NCBI GenBank assembly: GCA_026770025.1
Contig: JAMXDE010000007.1
Coordinates: 310,001 to 374,000, forward strand
Source: Craspedostauros australis
Taxonomy: Eukaryota > Bacillariophyta > Bacillariophyceae > Mastogloiales > Achnanthaceae
Direction: 5' to 3'
Length of the DNA stretch: 64,000 nucleotides
The position numbers and the translations under genes are program-made. Of the stretch, positions 55,090-64,000 are shown piece by piece; within the stretch, counting starts at the first letter, position 1; each line of letters begins with the position of its first letter. The notes under the pieces are model-generated. The model searched no databases. It saw only the letters and a program-made list of their open reading frames with translations, and was not told the origin of the DNA.

Positions 55090-55281
55090 TGTTAGCATAA
55101 ATTCAGTCCAGCTGGTCGATGCAACGCCAAACCAGAACCAGAATGCCTGCGTTAGCTACACCACGATTAGGAGCCTCAACGACGCACGCAACAATTAGAG
55201 AACATGACGCAAAGTCAAGAGCACAAGAACACCACTGTAGAATTAAGCCCATAAACACGCACACATTCACTCTTAGCAATT
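55090..55281. mobile_element. 192-bp insertion with AATCAG duplication
   Basis: Copy A reads GAGGAATCAGCGAACC without interruption; here AATCAG (55084-55089) is followed by 192 bp and a second AATCAG (55282-55287). It starts TGTTAGCATAAATTC and ends CTCTTAGCAATT, only weakly inverted. A 6-bp target duplication is the simplest reading, though a deletion between AATCAG repeats in copy A would give the same picture. Confidence 0.5.
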
Positions 55282-55944
55282 AATCAGCGAACCACGGCAG
55301 GCAGCCGGATTCGCCGCAGCCACATCCTCGGGCATCTGCCTCGGCGGTGATTCTGAACGCGTCACGAAACTGGAATGGTCATCTTCCGCTCACCACCATT
55401 TACCCACCCGTGACTATTGGTACGACGATAGCTCACCGGATCTACGACTACTCCACTCGCAGCATGAAACGGCTGCGCATGATGACGCGAAGCCAGCCGA
55501 TGACTCCAATTCGAACAGTGGCAGGCGATCAAGTGCCTGGTTGGATCACCGATGGCAAAGCGCAGACCACAAGCTGAGCCCGCTTGCTCCATCGGCAGGA
55601 AAGATGCACAATGGGGCTCGCCGAACAAAAACCGGTGGTGCGATTGCATGCCCTGCGAGCTGGGTCGGAGAGAGACTTGAATGGAGCCTTGGAATCGCGC
55701 TTTCAAAACAAGAGAGCGCCGTGGCAGTGCCATGGTCTGTGAATTGAAAACACGGCAGGATTGAGGTGATTTCATCTGTAAAGTGTTATTCTGAGGTGCT
55801 GATCGGTCATTACTACGCAAATTGATTGGAGCAACATACTCGTACGATCAGTGTTTCATTGGCAAATTACTTCTGCTATATATTCATTGTGTAATTGTTG
55901 GAATCTCGTAGGGTTGACAAGTTCTGCACTTCATGACTCCATCA

Positions 55945-57009
55945 TTAGTTGCTGCTTGCATCATTGTTTGAAAACTCTTTGTGCGTCTGTTCGTACTTTT
56001 GCAGAAGATGCGCCCCGACCGTAATGGGCTCGAGCTGATGCACGCGCTTGGTCCCATCGGCGTTGCGTTCGCCGCTGTCATAGTCGCGACAATTGTCAAG
56101 GCATTCCACGAGCGCATCGAACGACGGATCGTAAAAGACGGGCGCGGAATAGCGTGCTCGCGACCCGTTGCTCAGCACGCGGTGTTTCGTGCTCCTGCAT
56201 TTCCCATTCGTCCAGCGCTCCAGCATATCGCCGAGGTTGATGACGAACTTGTTGGGTTGTGGCGGCACGTCGATCCATTCCCCGCGCTTGGTCAAGATTT
56301 GCAACCCCGGGTTGTCGTCGGTGAGCAGCAGCGTGATCATGCCGTAGTCGGAGTGCGCGCCGCATGCAAAAATGCCGTTGTCGGGATCGCTCTTGGTGGG
56401 TTCGTATCGATTCAACCGCAGCGTGGTGATGGGGTTCTCGAAATGGGAATCAAAGTAGGTCGGCTCCACATCCAACGCCACGGCGAGCATCTGGACGACC
56501 TGATGACCCACCGACATTGCCGTTTGATAGTACCGTTCCATCGTCGGTTGGAAGTCAGGAATGCCATGCTCATCGGACGGCCATTGGTTGGGACCGCGCA
56601 GCTTGGAGACGTCGTACATCGGATCGGTCTCCGCAATGTGCTTGCCAATGTAGAAGCCCTCCTTCGTGTCGCCCTTATCCTTCTGCACAGCAGGGTCCAA
56701 AGTCTCGTTGCCCAATGCCAGGTATCCCCGACTCATGGCGCGGTCCACCATCATCAGCTTCTTCTCAACCGGAAGCTGGAAGAGGGCCTTGGTTTGGTCA
56801 AGGACCCCGTCGATGGTCTGCTGATCGATGCCATGGTTGTCCAAGTAGAAGAAGCCAACCTCGAAGGCTGCGTGCTGCAAAGCCTGGATTTGGTCAGGAT
56901 CGCGAAGGAATTCGTCGATGGGGCTCAGGCTGATGGTCGGGATGTTCTCGCTGTCGCTGCCATTGTCGCTGCTGCCGGCTGCCACCATGTTGCTTGTTTC
57001 TGCTGTCAT
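55945..57009 (-). CDS. 2-oxoglutarate/Fe(II)-dependent dioxygenase, isopenicillin-N-synthase-like (copy B)
   Basis: 354 residues, identical to the protein at 17426-18490 except at residues 18 (Ser for Gly), 22 (Asn for Ser) and 27 (Ser for Asn). The iron ligands His219, Asp221, His276 and the 2-oxoglutarate-binding Arg286/Ser288 are all kept. The coding part has only a few silent changes against copy A, so the duplication is recent or the copies are being homogenised. Upstream sequence is intact here, whereas copy A has a transposon about 340 bp before its start, so the two may differ in expression. Substrate unknown. Confidence 0.9.
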   Translation of the reverse strand: MTAETSNMVAAGSSDNGSDSENIPTISLSPIDEFLRDPDQIQALQHAAFEVGFFYLDNHGIDQQTIDGVLDQTKALFQLPVEKKLMMVDRAMSRGYLALGNETLDPAVQKDKGDTKEGFYIGKHIAETDPMYDVSKLRGPNQWPSDEHGIPDFQPTMERYYQTAMSVGHQVVQMLAVALDVEPTYFDSHFENPITTLRLNRYEPTKSDPDNGIFACGAHSDYGMITLLLTDDNPGLQILTKRGEWIDVPPQPNKFVINLGDMLERWTNGKCRSTKHRVLSNGSRARYSAPVFYDPSFDALVECLDNCRDYDSGERNADGTKRVHQLEPITVGAHLLQKYEQTHKEFSNNDASSN

Positions 57010-57365
57010 TGCTGTTTTGTTCTTGTTTGGTTTCGAATGTAAAATACTAATACTGCATTTTTATGAGCAATGTCGAGGATTGCTCACACAACAGGAAGAT
57101 AGTCGCTGCTGTCTGTGGCTGTTGTGGCAGGCAGCGCCGGGGCTGGCAACATCGTCAACAGAGGGGTTGTCAACGATGCTGTCAACGATGTCGCCAACCG
57201 TTGTCAAAGTCAGGTGGGAGTGCTCATGTTGATGTTGATGTTTCTCACGGGTGTGGGAAGTGTTTGCACCTTCATTCACGGAGAAAGAAGATACCCAGTC
57301 ACGTTCTCATCGAGTCATGAATGGACATTGATTCACCAATTACTTGAACGGATGACGAACCAACC

Positions 57366-57640
57366 ACACAAAAAACGAGATTTGCCAACAACGCCAACCG
57401 CTAAATTTTGTTTCCAAAACCGAACCCAAGGCCAACGCGTTCGTTGTCCTTGGCGACACTTCTGCCGAACACAACTCAACACAACCCAACTTCGGGCCAG
57501 AGCACGAGCGGAGAGACACCTGCCGATCCCATCGTTCCCTTGCCTGACGTCAACTTACCAATATAGTCGATCACACTGCGTTGCATTGTATTGCAGTGTA
57601 TTATATAATCTATTCCAAATAGCAGAATACCGAAGGCAAG
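57366..57640 (+). promoter_or_regulatory. EPSP synthase promoter region
   Basis: 275 bp between the duplicated segment and the EPSP synthase start. An AT-rich box TATTATATAATC lies at about 57599-57610, 31 bp before the ATG; it could be a TATA-like element or part of an AT-rich leader. The upstream duplication ends here, so its arrival may have replaced distal promoter sequence. Confidence 0.3.
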
Positions 57641-59497
57641 ATGATGTTCAAGAAGCTGATTGTGAGCCTGGCTGTGGCCACCCTGCCGCACGCCGATGCG
57701 TTCACGCCAATGATCTCGAGGCAGCAGACGCACCATGCGTCCACCAGCCTTTCCATGTCCACATCGGGCCTCGAGACGCTGACCGTCACGCCGATCAAGA
57801 GCCTGGATGGCACGGTCACTCTGCCAGGATCCAAGTCGTTGAGCAACCGCTGCCTGTTGCTGGCCGCGCTCAGCGAGGGATCGACGAAGGTCGACAACCT
57901 GCTGGAGAGCGACGACATTCGCTACATGCTGGAGGCATTGGAGGCCACGAAGGTGCCGCTGGAGAAGCACAGCCCCGAGTCCGTCACGATCGGCGGTCAG
58001 GCCGGACCCATCAACTCGCCGCTCGGTGCCGATGAGGTCTGCGAGCTGTTCCTTGGAAACGCGGGAACCGCCATGCGACCCCTCGCCGCCGCGCTCTGCA
58101 TGGGCAAGGGCAAGTTCGTGCTGGACGGTGTGCCGCGCATGCGGGAGCGTCCCATCGCCGATCTCGTGGATGGTCTGCAGCAGTTGGGTGCCGATGTGCA
58201 ATGCGTGGAGGAGACTGGTTGTCCTCCAGTCACCATCAACGCGAATGGTTTGAAGGGAGGCAAGGTGGGTACTGCTTGCTCCACACGTTTTGTGTCATGA
58301 TGGCGAAATGTGTGGGATGGATGGATGGATGGATGGATGGATGGATGGATGGAATGCTTGAAGTTATGTACTGTTCTACAGAATATTCGACTCTCCTCTC
58401 TGCCGAAGGATGCGACGAATGGACGCGCAAGGACAAATTATGAGACGAGATGAGACAAAAAGGCGGAAACGCGCGTCCTCGTACCAGATGGAACTGTATT
58501 GGCGCATACTGGCTCACACTTTGCAACACGCTCTGTCGTTCATCAATGGCTGCGTGTGAATTGATTTGAAATCGATGAGCTCAAACGAACTCAAACCGCT
58601 ACACGAATGCAATGCAATTCCAATGCAAACCATATCACTCGCACGATATCCCAATACACCACGAGGTAGGCCGTGATCAGCGGAAAGATGTCTTCGCAAT
58701 TCCTTTCGGCGTTGCTCATGTCGGCGCCGCTCGTGGAAGGTGCCGTCACAATCGAGATCAAGGACGAGCTCATCTCCGCACCCTACGTCGCCTTGACCAT
58801 CGGTCTCATGAAGAAGTTCGGCGTCAACGTAGAAATCATCGGCGACATGGACGGCAAGCCATCCTTTCAGATTGCCGAATCCGAAAAGTACGTCAGCCCC
58901 GAGTCCGTCCTCGTCGAAGGTGACGCCAGCTCGGCAAGCTACTTCATCGCGGGCGCTGCCATCACGGGTGGCACAGTCACCGTGCGCGGCTGCGGGTCGG
59001 AGAGCGTGCAGGGAGATGTCGCCTTTGCCGACGTCATGGAGCAGATGGGCGCCAAGGTTACGTGGGCTGCCGAGAGCATCACGGTCACGCGTGATCCCAA
59101 CGTCCAGCTCAAGGGAGTCGATGTCGATTGCGGCAAGATCCCGGATGCAGCCATGACGCTGGCCGTCGTCGCCCTCTTCGCCGAGGGACCCACCACCATC
59201 CGCAATGTCTACTCGTGGCGTCTCAAGGAGACGGAGCGCATGAAAGCCATCGTCGCCGAATGCACCAAGCTGGGAGCCAAGGTGGAAGAATTCGAGGACT
59301 ACTGCATCATCCACCCGCCGGCCGGCAATAAGGTCAACGACAACGTCCTCATCGAGACCTACGACGATCACCGCATGGCCATGACCTTCAGTCTCGCTGC
59401 CTGCGCCGGAGTCAACGTCATCATCAACGATCCGGGATGCACCGCCAAGACCTTCCCCACCTACTTTGACATGCTCGAGAGTATCGCGACGCATTGA
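57641..59497 (+). CDS. aroA: plastid-targeted EPSP synthase (two exons)
   Basis: Makes 5-enolpyruvylshikimate 3-phosphate from shikimate 3-phosphate and PEP in the plastid shikimate pathway. Exons 57641-58264 (208 codons) and 58670-59497 join in phase 0, [12 protein letters not shown], giving 483 residues. [20 protein letters not shown] is a signal peptide; cleavage before Phe21 (ADA/FTPM) followed by a Ser/Thr/His-rich stretch fits the bipartite ASAFAP-type presequence of diatom plastid proteins. Family motifs: [20 protein letters not shown] (61-80), [10 protein letters not shown] (138-147), [31 protein letters not shown] and [13 protein letters not shown]. The GNAGTAMRP loop is the ordinary class I, glyphosate-sensitive form. 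It is a stand-alone enzyme, not part of a fused AROM protein as in oomycetes and fungi. Confidence 0.95.
58265..58669 (+). other. intron of EPSP synthase with GGAT microsatellite
   Basis: GTGGGT at 58265, acceptor GAGGTAG at 58669. Contains a (GGAT)n tract of about nine units at 58317-58352. The removal joins GLKGGK to [11 protein letters not shown], the normal EPSPS order. Confidence 0.9.
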
Positions 59498-60050
59498 GTT
59501 TCACGGATTCTGGGTATCCGATTGTACTGTACCATACTCTCTGCGGGTGGAATGCTCTGCCCATCGTAAGTATTATATTGTACAAATTAGACAATCAGAA
59601 TCGATGTGGAAAGTTGTATCTGCTCATGGTGCGCACTTGGCCCTCTGCGCACGAGTAGAGAGGGAGTGGCTGCGAGTATTCTGGAGCATGTGGTGGCGAG
59701 AAGTGGGAGGAGATGTCGATGGAAGTACGGCAGCGATCCAGCGAAGAACAGATTTGGTTTCTTCAAACCGAAGGAGATTATGTATTCGCCCGAACCCCCA
59801 ATAAGATCGCCCAAGATTCATCAGCGCGTTCAACTGACAGAATCATGTGGACTCTCCCACCGAACACCAAGCAAACACGAAGACACAAACACTCCTTCAT
59901 CAGAGTGAGGCCAACCCCCAGCGGACACGAAGGGCTTCCTGCCCATCGGCAGCACGAAAGAATTCTCTCTACGATACGATCCCACAATCATTTGCATTCA
60001 CGAGCAACGGCACGTCAACTCCATCGAGGAACACAGCAACAAGATCAGCC
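59498..60050. other. intergenic region
   Basis: 3' of EPSP synthase and 5' of the WD40 gene. The WD40 frame is open back to 59847 but that part is Thr/Asn/Gln-rich and probably leader. Confidence 0.45.
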
Positions 60051-61607
60051 ATGAACGACAAGAAACCCGCAGGTGGACACACGAAAGACGACGATGATCG
60101 CCTCGCCAAGACACACAGACAAGACATCAAGACTTCTCCGAACGCACCAGCCACACCAGCCATTCCACTCATCCCAGCCGCCTTGATCGTGTCCTCGATT
60201 CTCCCTTTCATCGATACAAGGAAGGGATTCTTCGATGCAGCCATCTCCAACAAGGAAGTGTACGCACTGGTGAAGACATCCATTCGCAATCGCAGTTTAC
60301 TTCCGCCATGGCCGTCCAAAGCTTCGCTCACGTTCCCAGAATTCTCGAAGTGCATGGATATCTCCTCAGATGGATCGTATCTGGTTTGCGGAGGCCCAAC
60401 AGGCACACTTCTTGTGTGGGATGTGTGCGAGAATGGAGCGGCCCACAATCTGTATGAGCTGCCGTTCGCAGTCGGCTCTGTTTGCTTTTCGCGACAGCGT
60501 CTGAATGGGAGTCCAAGTAACAGCAACAGTGGCAGTGGCAGTGGAACGCAACCACATGTGTTGGTCTCCTTGGACTCCGACAGCACGATACGCTTTTGGA
60601 GTATGGCTGATTACAGCTGCATTCGTGCTGTGCAGCATCCACAACGCCACAAACGCCGATTTGGCCCAGTCGCATTCTTGAATGAACCCAACCGAACACA
60701 ACAACAACGCCATCCAACAGCTGGCTGTACCCATGCTGCCGCTCACAGATCACATTCGCACTCGGAACAGGTCTACTCCATCGTGTATGTGGTCGACAGG
60801 TCGCTCTTCCGTTGGGATGTGCATGTTGCGACGGGTGTCGAAGAACCGAAGGATACGTTGCCCACAGAATTGCATGTGCAAGACGGCGATTTCTCCCATG
60901 TGTCTGTCTCCCCACGGGATGGTGAAACGATCGCCCTCGAAAACGGGGAGAAAGGAGGCATTCAGTTGCTGGATGCAGATGGCACGGAGATTTTGTTGGA
61001 AGACCACAACAAGTTCTACACTCATGTATGGTTCAGCCCGGATGGGACCATGTTGATGGGTGTATGCAAGGACAACACAATGCGCTTGTGGGATGTCTCT
61101 TATCATGATGATGCCAATGATGGCGATGATGGTGATGATGGCGATGCTGCTGATGACATGACAGTCGCACAACACGATCGCCGTGTTGGTGCAAACGGCG
61201 GCAACGGCCAGATGGAACAGTACGACGCCGAAACCAGGAAGGTTGATAGCGAGAGAGCGAACCGCCACCAAGTGACCTTGAGAAGACGATCAGATCTCTC
61301 CGCCCATGACTCTGATTCCCAAACGGATAGGCTGTGTGCAGTTGACCAAGCCGGAATCTCCGCCATCATCTTCTCATCTTGCTCAACCGTCGTGTACGCT
61401 TTTTATGTCATGGGTGATAGTATCTATCGTTGGCCTGTGCGACGACATGCAAACGCACCAGCTGCTCGTGTTTCCACTGATGCTGAGACGTATGAAGCTC
61501 GCATCCACCCATCCGGGCGCACCATGTTCTACAGTGAATGGGTTTGGTACAAGGCGGATCACCGTCTCGTCATTTCGGATGTGGACCATCTCAGGTGGAA
61601 CGGCTGA
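60051..61607 (+). CDS. WD40-repeat protein with F-box-like N-terminus
   Basis: 518 residues from Met 60051; an upstream in-frame Met at 59847 would add 68 low-complexity residues. Residues about 35-75 (IPAALIVSSILPFIDTRKGFF, then NKEVYALVKT) resemble a short F-box. A beta-propeller follows: SKCMDISSDGSYLVCGGPTG...LLVWDV, VLVSLDSDSTIRFWSM, VYVVDRSLFRWDV, HVSVSPRDGETIALENGEKG, THVWFSPDGTMLMGVCKDNTMRLWDV and a last YRWPVRRH blade. An acidic insert coded by GATGGTGAT-type repeats (about 61105-61160) interrupts a late blade. F-box/WD40 proteins are usually SCF ubiquitin-ligase substrate receptors, so that is the likely role, but the F-box match is weak and it may be a plain propeller scaffold. Confidence 0.65.
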   Translation: MNDKKPAGGHTKDDDDRLAKTHRQDIKTSPNAPATPAIPLIPAALIVSSILPFIDTRKGFFDAAISNKEVYALVKTSIRNRSLLPPWPSKASLTFPEFSKCMDISSDGSYLVCGGPTGTLLVWDVCENGAAHNLYELPFAVGSVCFSRQRLNGSPSNSNSGSGSGTQPHVLVSLDSDSTIRFWSMADYSCIRAVQHPQRHKRRFGPVAFLNEPNRTQQQRHPTAGCTHAAAHRSHSHSEQVYSIVYVVDRSLFRWDVHVATGVEEPKDTLPTELHVQDGDFSHVSVSPRDGETIALENGEKGGIQLLDADGTEILLEDHNKFYTHVWFSPDGTMLMGVCKDNTMRLWDVSYHDDANDGDDGDDGDAADDMTVAQHDRRVGANGGNGQMEQYDAETRKVDSERANRHQVTLRRRSDLSAHDSDSQTDRLCAVDQAGISAIIFSSCSTVVYAFYVMGDSIYRWPVRRHANAPAARVSTDAETYEARIHPSGRTMFYSEWVWYKADHRLVISDVDHLRWNG

Positions 61608-61907
61608 TGTGACGCAAACAGACACTTATATAGTATTATACGTGGAGTGTTCTATAATAGATGGGATGTAATGCATCGATCATTCCGTCTTGTCCGTCTT
61701 TGCGTGGGGCAGATGACTCTCTCTCTCTCCAGAGAGACACAACATGGCAGAGTTGAGAATGCTGCAATGTCGTTGTTCCTCTGCTCCGTTTGGGTTCGGA
61801 GAACATGAAGTGTTGCAGATGGTATCTTATCTGCAAGTCACGAATTATTCACCAGTGGACGGCGACCAGACGTCGTTGAGATTTCGCAAATTTCCTCAAC
61901 GGAAATA
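61608..61907. other. 3' flank of the WD40 gene
   Basis: 300 bp with a TC repeat (61719-61729); ends at the TA target of the inverted-repeat element. Confidence 0.5.
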
Positions 61908-63007
61908 GAGGCCTATCGCATTTCACATTCACACCCCTGTGTTCATGTCACATGTGGCACTCATGTTCGGATTTCACATTGGTACTCGTGACTCGTTCGT
62001 GACCTACTCAGAAAGACGACCAACATGACTGAATCGGCTTCTCTTCTGTAGAATAGAGTTCGAGTTTAGGCTGCTCTGATATGAATGCTTCGTTGCAGGT
62101 TATCGCATCACTTGTTGAGACCAAAGGATGATAGGATCGTTAATGGGTGTGCTCTGAGTTGCACGCAACGCACATCCCTCTTTCTCCTCTTAGGAGCTTT
62201 GTGTTGTGAGAGTTTCGCTGCCATCTCTTCTGTCTCAACTTTGCTACTAACAGAGGTCCGGTAACATATGCGCAAGCATTTTGTCCCTGATAATTCATTG
62301 CTTGTTCAAGGCTCTGTTGCCAATATCGACGACAGAGACCTCTTGATCACCGTATCATGGAGATAGATCAGCAGTTTGTTGTCCAATAGAAGCTCTTCAC
62401 GCAGTCTACACAGAACTATTGCGATTGCATGTTGGGTTGGTTGGAGGCCACCAACGACTTCCGATACGGCAGTCAGGATCTCCAAAGGATGCAAAATGCG
62501 CGTTGGTAGAAGTCCCTGGTCGTATCTGACGACACTAGTCCTCAGAGCATCAGGAACACGCCGCGGATGTTGTATCGGGTGAAATAGAATATGAGCAATG
62601 ATTCCTCAGCTGGATCATGAAGGGGACCTTTGCTACTTGCGCGCAGATATCATATGTGAAGCTTACAGGCATATTCGACATCGTAATCGCTCTCTATCGC
62701 TCCATGCACCCCTCATTCGGAATGCTAGTTTCATCATCACTAGCATCTCAAAAAACTATCATCGGCACGACAAGGACGACTCAACCTTGCGGCAAATGAA
62801 GAGAAATGATTGGCCATTGGTTTCGTTTCAACACGTGGAAGGTTGGCTTGCCGGGACTGCAATGTGAAACTCAATTGTGTTTTTGGCTCCTAAAACGCAA
62901 TCGAGTTTCACTTTCCGAGGGGGAAGTTCGCATGTTGCCCCTCTAAAAATGTCATTATTAGGTTATTTTGTACCGTGGGACTCCCAATGTGAAATGCGAT
63001 AGGCCTC
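61908..63007. mobile_element. 1.1-kb inverted-repeat element with TA target duplication
   Basis: Left end 61908-61929 starts GAGGCCTATCGCATTTC; the right end 62986-63007 is its exact 22-bp reverse complement. Both are flanked by TA (61906-61907, 63008-63009), as for Tc1/mariner-type insertions. No transposase frame is present, so it is non-autonomous. Near the right end, 62864-62911 forms a long hairpin: GTGAAACTC...GAGTTTCAC with about 20-bp arms and an 8-base loop. It sits 290 bp upstream of the isomerase gene and could affect its promoter. Confidence 0.85.
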
Positions 63008-63296
63008 TAATGACACGGAAGAAGAAAATACCTTCGCTCGCACACACACGCGCGCGAGATGAGAACACACGAAATCTGATCATTGGTGTTGTTGCGCACG
63101 ATGATACTGCACCCAGAAGCCAAGGAACGGCCACTGGAACAACGCTTGCATTCATAAACCAACTTTGAGGCGAAAGATCGACAGAAGCAACACCTCTCTT
63201 GTCGCATTCCACAACCATTGATTCATACAATATTACATAATACAAGGCAGAAGATCAATTCGACAACGAAAGAAGAAGCGCAGATCAACAGCAACC

Positions 63297-64000
63297 ATGG
63301 CCGATTCGAAGCAAGCCGCCAACAAATGGGATGGCAATGCCATGACCCAAACCGACATGATGGAGAAGGACACTGTGCTGGTGCTGGATCCGAAGGACAA
63401 CGTCATGGGCTCTGCCTCCAAGCGCACCTCCCACGAGTTCACGAAGGACCAGCCGAGGGGCATCCTGCACCGCGCATTCTCCGTCTTCCTCTTTGACGAA
63501 TCCACCAACGAGCTCTTGCTGCAGCAGCGCGCAAGCACCAAGATCACCTTTCCCAATGTGAGTGGAGCTTCGCTTTTCATGGATGATGACGAGGACAAGG
63601 AGAAGGACTGGAGCGACATGCGTTCGTATTTTGTGTGATCTTTCTGTCAAGCAATGCCAATATTTTCTCTTGAATGAAGAGCAAGCTCACCCACCCACCC
63701 ACTTGGCCAACATTGGACCGCCCTCTCACATTCATAATCATGTGTTCGTCCATCCATTCATTTGCCACTTCTCATTCGCAACCAGGTCTGGACGAACACA
63801 TGTTGCTCTCATCCGTTGCATGGAATGGAGGCACCCGAGGTGGACACGCCAGCGGATGTTGCCAACGGCACCGTCATGGGCGTCAAGAATGCTGCGGTGC
63901 GCAAGCTCCTTCACGAATTGGGAATTCCAGCGTCGCAGGTTCCCGTCGGCAAGTTCAAATTCCTCACTCGGTTGCATTACTGGGCTGCTGATACTGTCAC
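63297..64000 (+). CDS. IDI: isopentenyl-diphosphate delta-isomerase, type I (5' part, two exons seen)
   Basis: Interconverts IPP and DMAPP in isoprenoid synthesis. Exon 1 63297-63557 (87 codons) and exon 2 from 63786 join in phase 0 at FPN/VWTNTCCSHP across a GTGAGT...ACCAG intron (63558-63785). Motifs: LVLDPKDNVMGSASKRTSHEF, GILHRAFSVFLFD, LLLQQRASTKITFP, then VWTNTCCSHPLH with the active-site Cys (Cys94), and GVKNAAVRKLLHELGI. The Nudix Glu-containing part lies beyond the window. No plastid presequence is seen, so this is probably a cytosolic or peroxisomal form. In diatoms a cytosolic IDI is known fused to squalene synthase; whether this gene has that fusion cannot be seen because the sequence ends at 64000. 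Confidence 0.93.

Larger units (their letters stand above)
55049..57365. repeat. segmental duplication, copy B (2OG-oxygenase segment)
   Basis: Direct copy of 16705-20230 without the transposon; it reads through the insertion point at 57347-57357 as AACGGATGACG. It contains a 192-bp insert at 55090-55281 that copy A lacks. Its left edge lies only about 40 bp from the start of the GD-DWE gene and its right edge about 275 bp from the EPSP synthase start. Confidence 0.9.

Noticed and set aside
58514-59494. 326-codon minus-strand frame over EPSP synthase exon 2.
   Set aside because: Shadow of the EPSP synthase sequence; the His/Asp/Gly-rich composition is that of reversed coding DNA.
1-64000. 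tRNA, rRNA and small-RNA genes.
   Set aside because: Scanning for T-loop-like GGTTCGA-type boxes and rRNA-like blocks gave no candidate with a matching acceptor stem; a covariance-model search would be decisive.

Overview
The window looks like nuclear DNA of a photosynthetic stramenopile, most likely a diatom. The evidence: an EPSP synthase with a signal peptide ending in an ADA/FTP plastid-targeting motif (the ASAFAP type of red-derived secondary plastids), short GT-AG spliceosomal introns in at least four genes, secreted proteins with long PTSAP repeats, copia-type retroelements, and proteins of families common in diatoms. The genus cannot be named from sequence alone.

Layout. 1-13.4 kb is gene-rich: the end of a GNAT-like protein (1-197), a secreted alpha/beta-hydrolase (1132-3051), a basic Ser-rich nuclear-type protein (3798-6434, minus), an N-terminally acylated ankyrin-like protein (8576-9946) and a repeat protein with LKKV/LRKV motifs (10845-13406). 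A two-exon pyrophosphate-dependent phosphofructokinase follows (14008-15825, minus). 16705-20230 is copy A of a segmental duplication carrying a 2-oxoglutarate/Fe(II) oxygenase gene; copy B lies about 38 kb away at 55049-57365 in the same orientation. Copy A is split by a 1381-bp DNA transposon with 17-bp inverted ends and two arrays of exactly ten 20-bp units. Copy B provides the empty site, and itself carries a 192-bp insertion absent from copy A.

20.2-34.3 kb and 41-43.3 kb are mobile-element territory: an unrecognised broken reading frame with a G25 run (20568-23426), a nearly intact Ty1/copia gag-pol with one in-frame TGA (25806-31937, minus), LTR-like repeats and a second copia-type gag remnant. 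Host genes resume with a PTSAP-repeat secreted protein containing two Cys-ladder modules (35531-38578), an FCP1/SCP-like phosphatase (39360-40892, minus), a five-exon M11/gametolysin-like protein whose zinc site is destroyed (44868-49451), a GT61-like glycosyltransferase (49738-51291), and a protein with two copies of a GD-PIT-DWE domain, the second interrupted by a stop (51762-55007, minus).

The last part holds plastid EPSP synthase (57641-59497, two exons), a WD40 protein with an F-box-like N-terminus (60051-61607), a 1.1-kb TA-flanked inverted-repeat element (61908-63007), and the 5' part of isopentenyl-diphosphate isomerase (63297 to the window end).

No tRNA, rRNA or CRISPR was found. 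The metabolic genes (PPi-PFK, EPSPS, IDI) are unlinked housekeeping functions rather than a cluster. The most unusual material is the transposon dated by its empty paralogous site, the dead metalloprotease, the LKKV-repeat protein and the unknown broken element.
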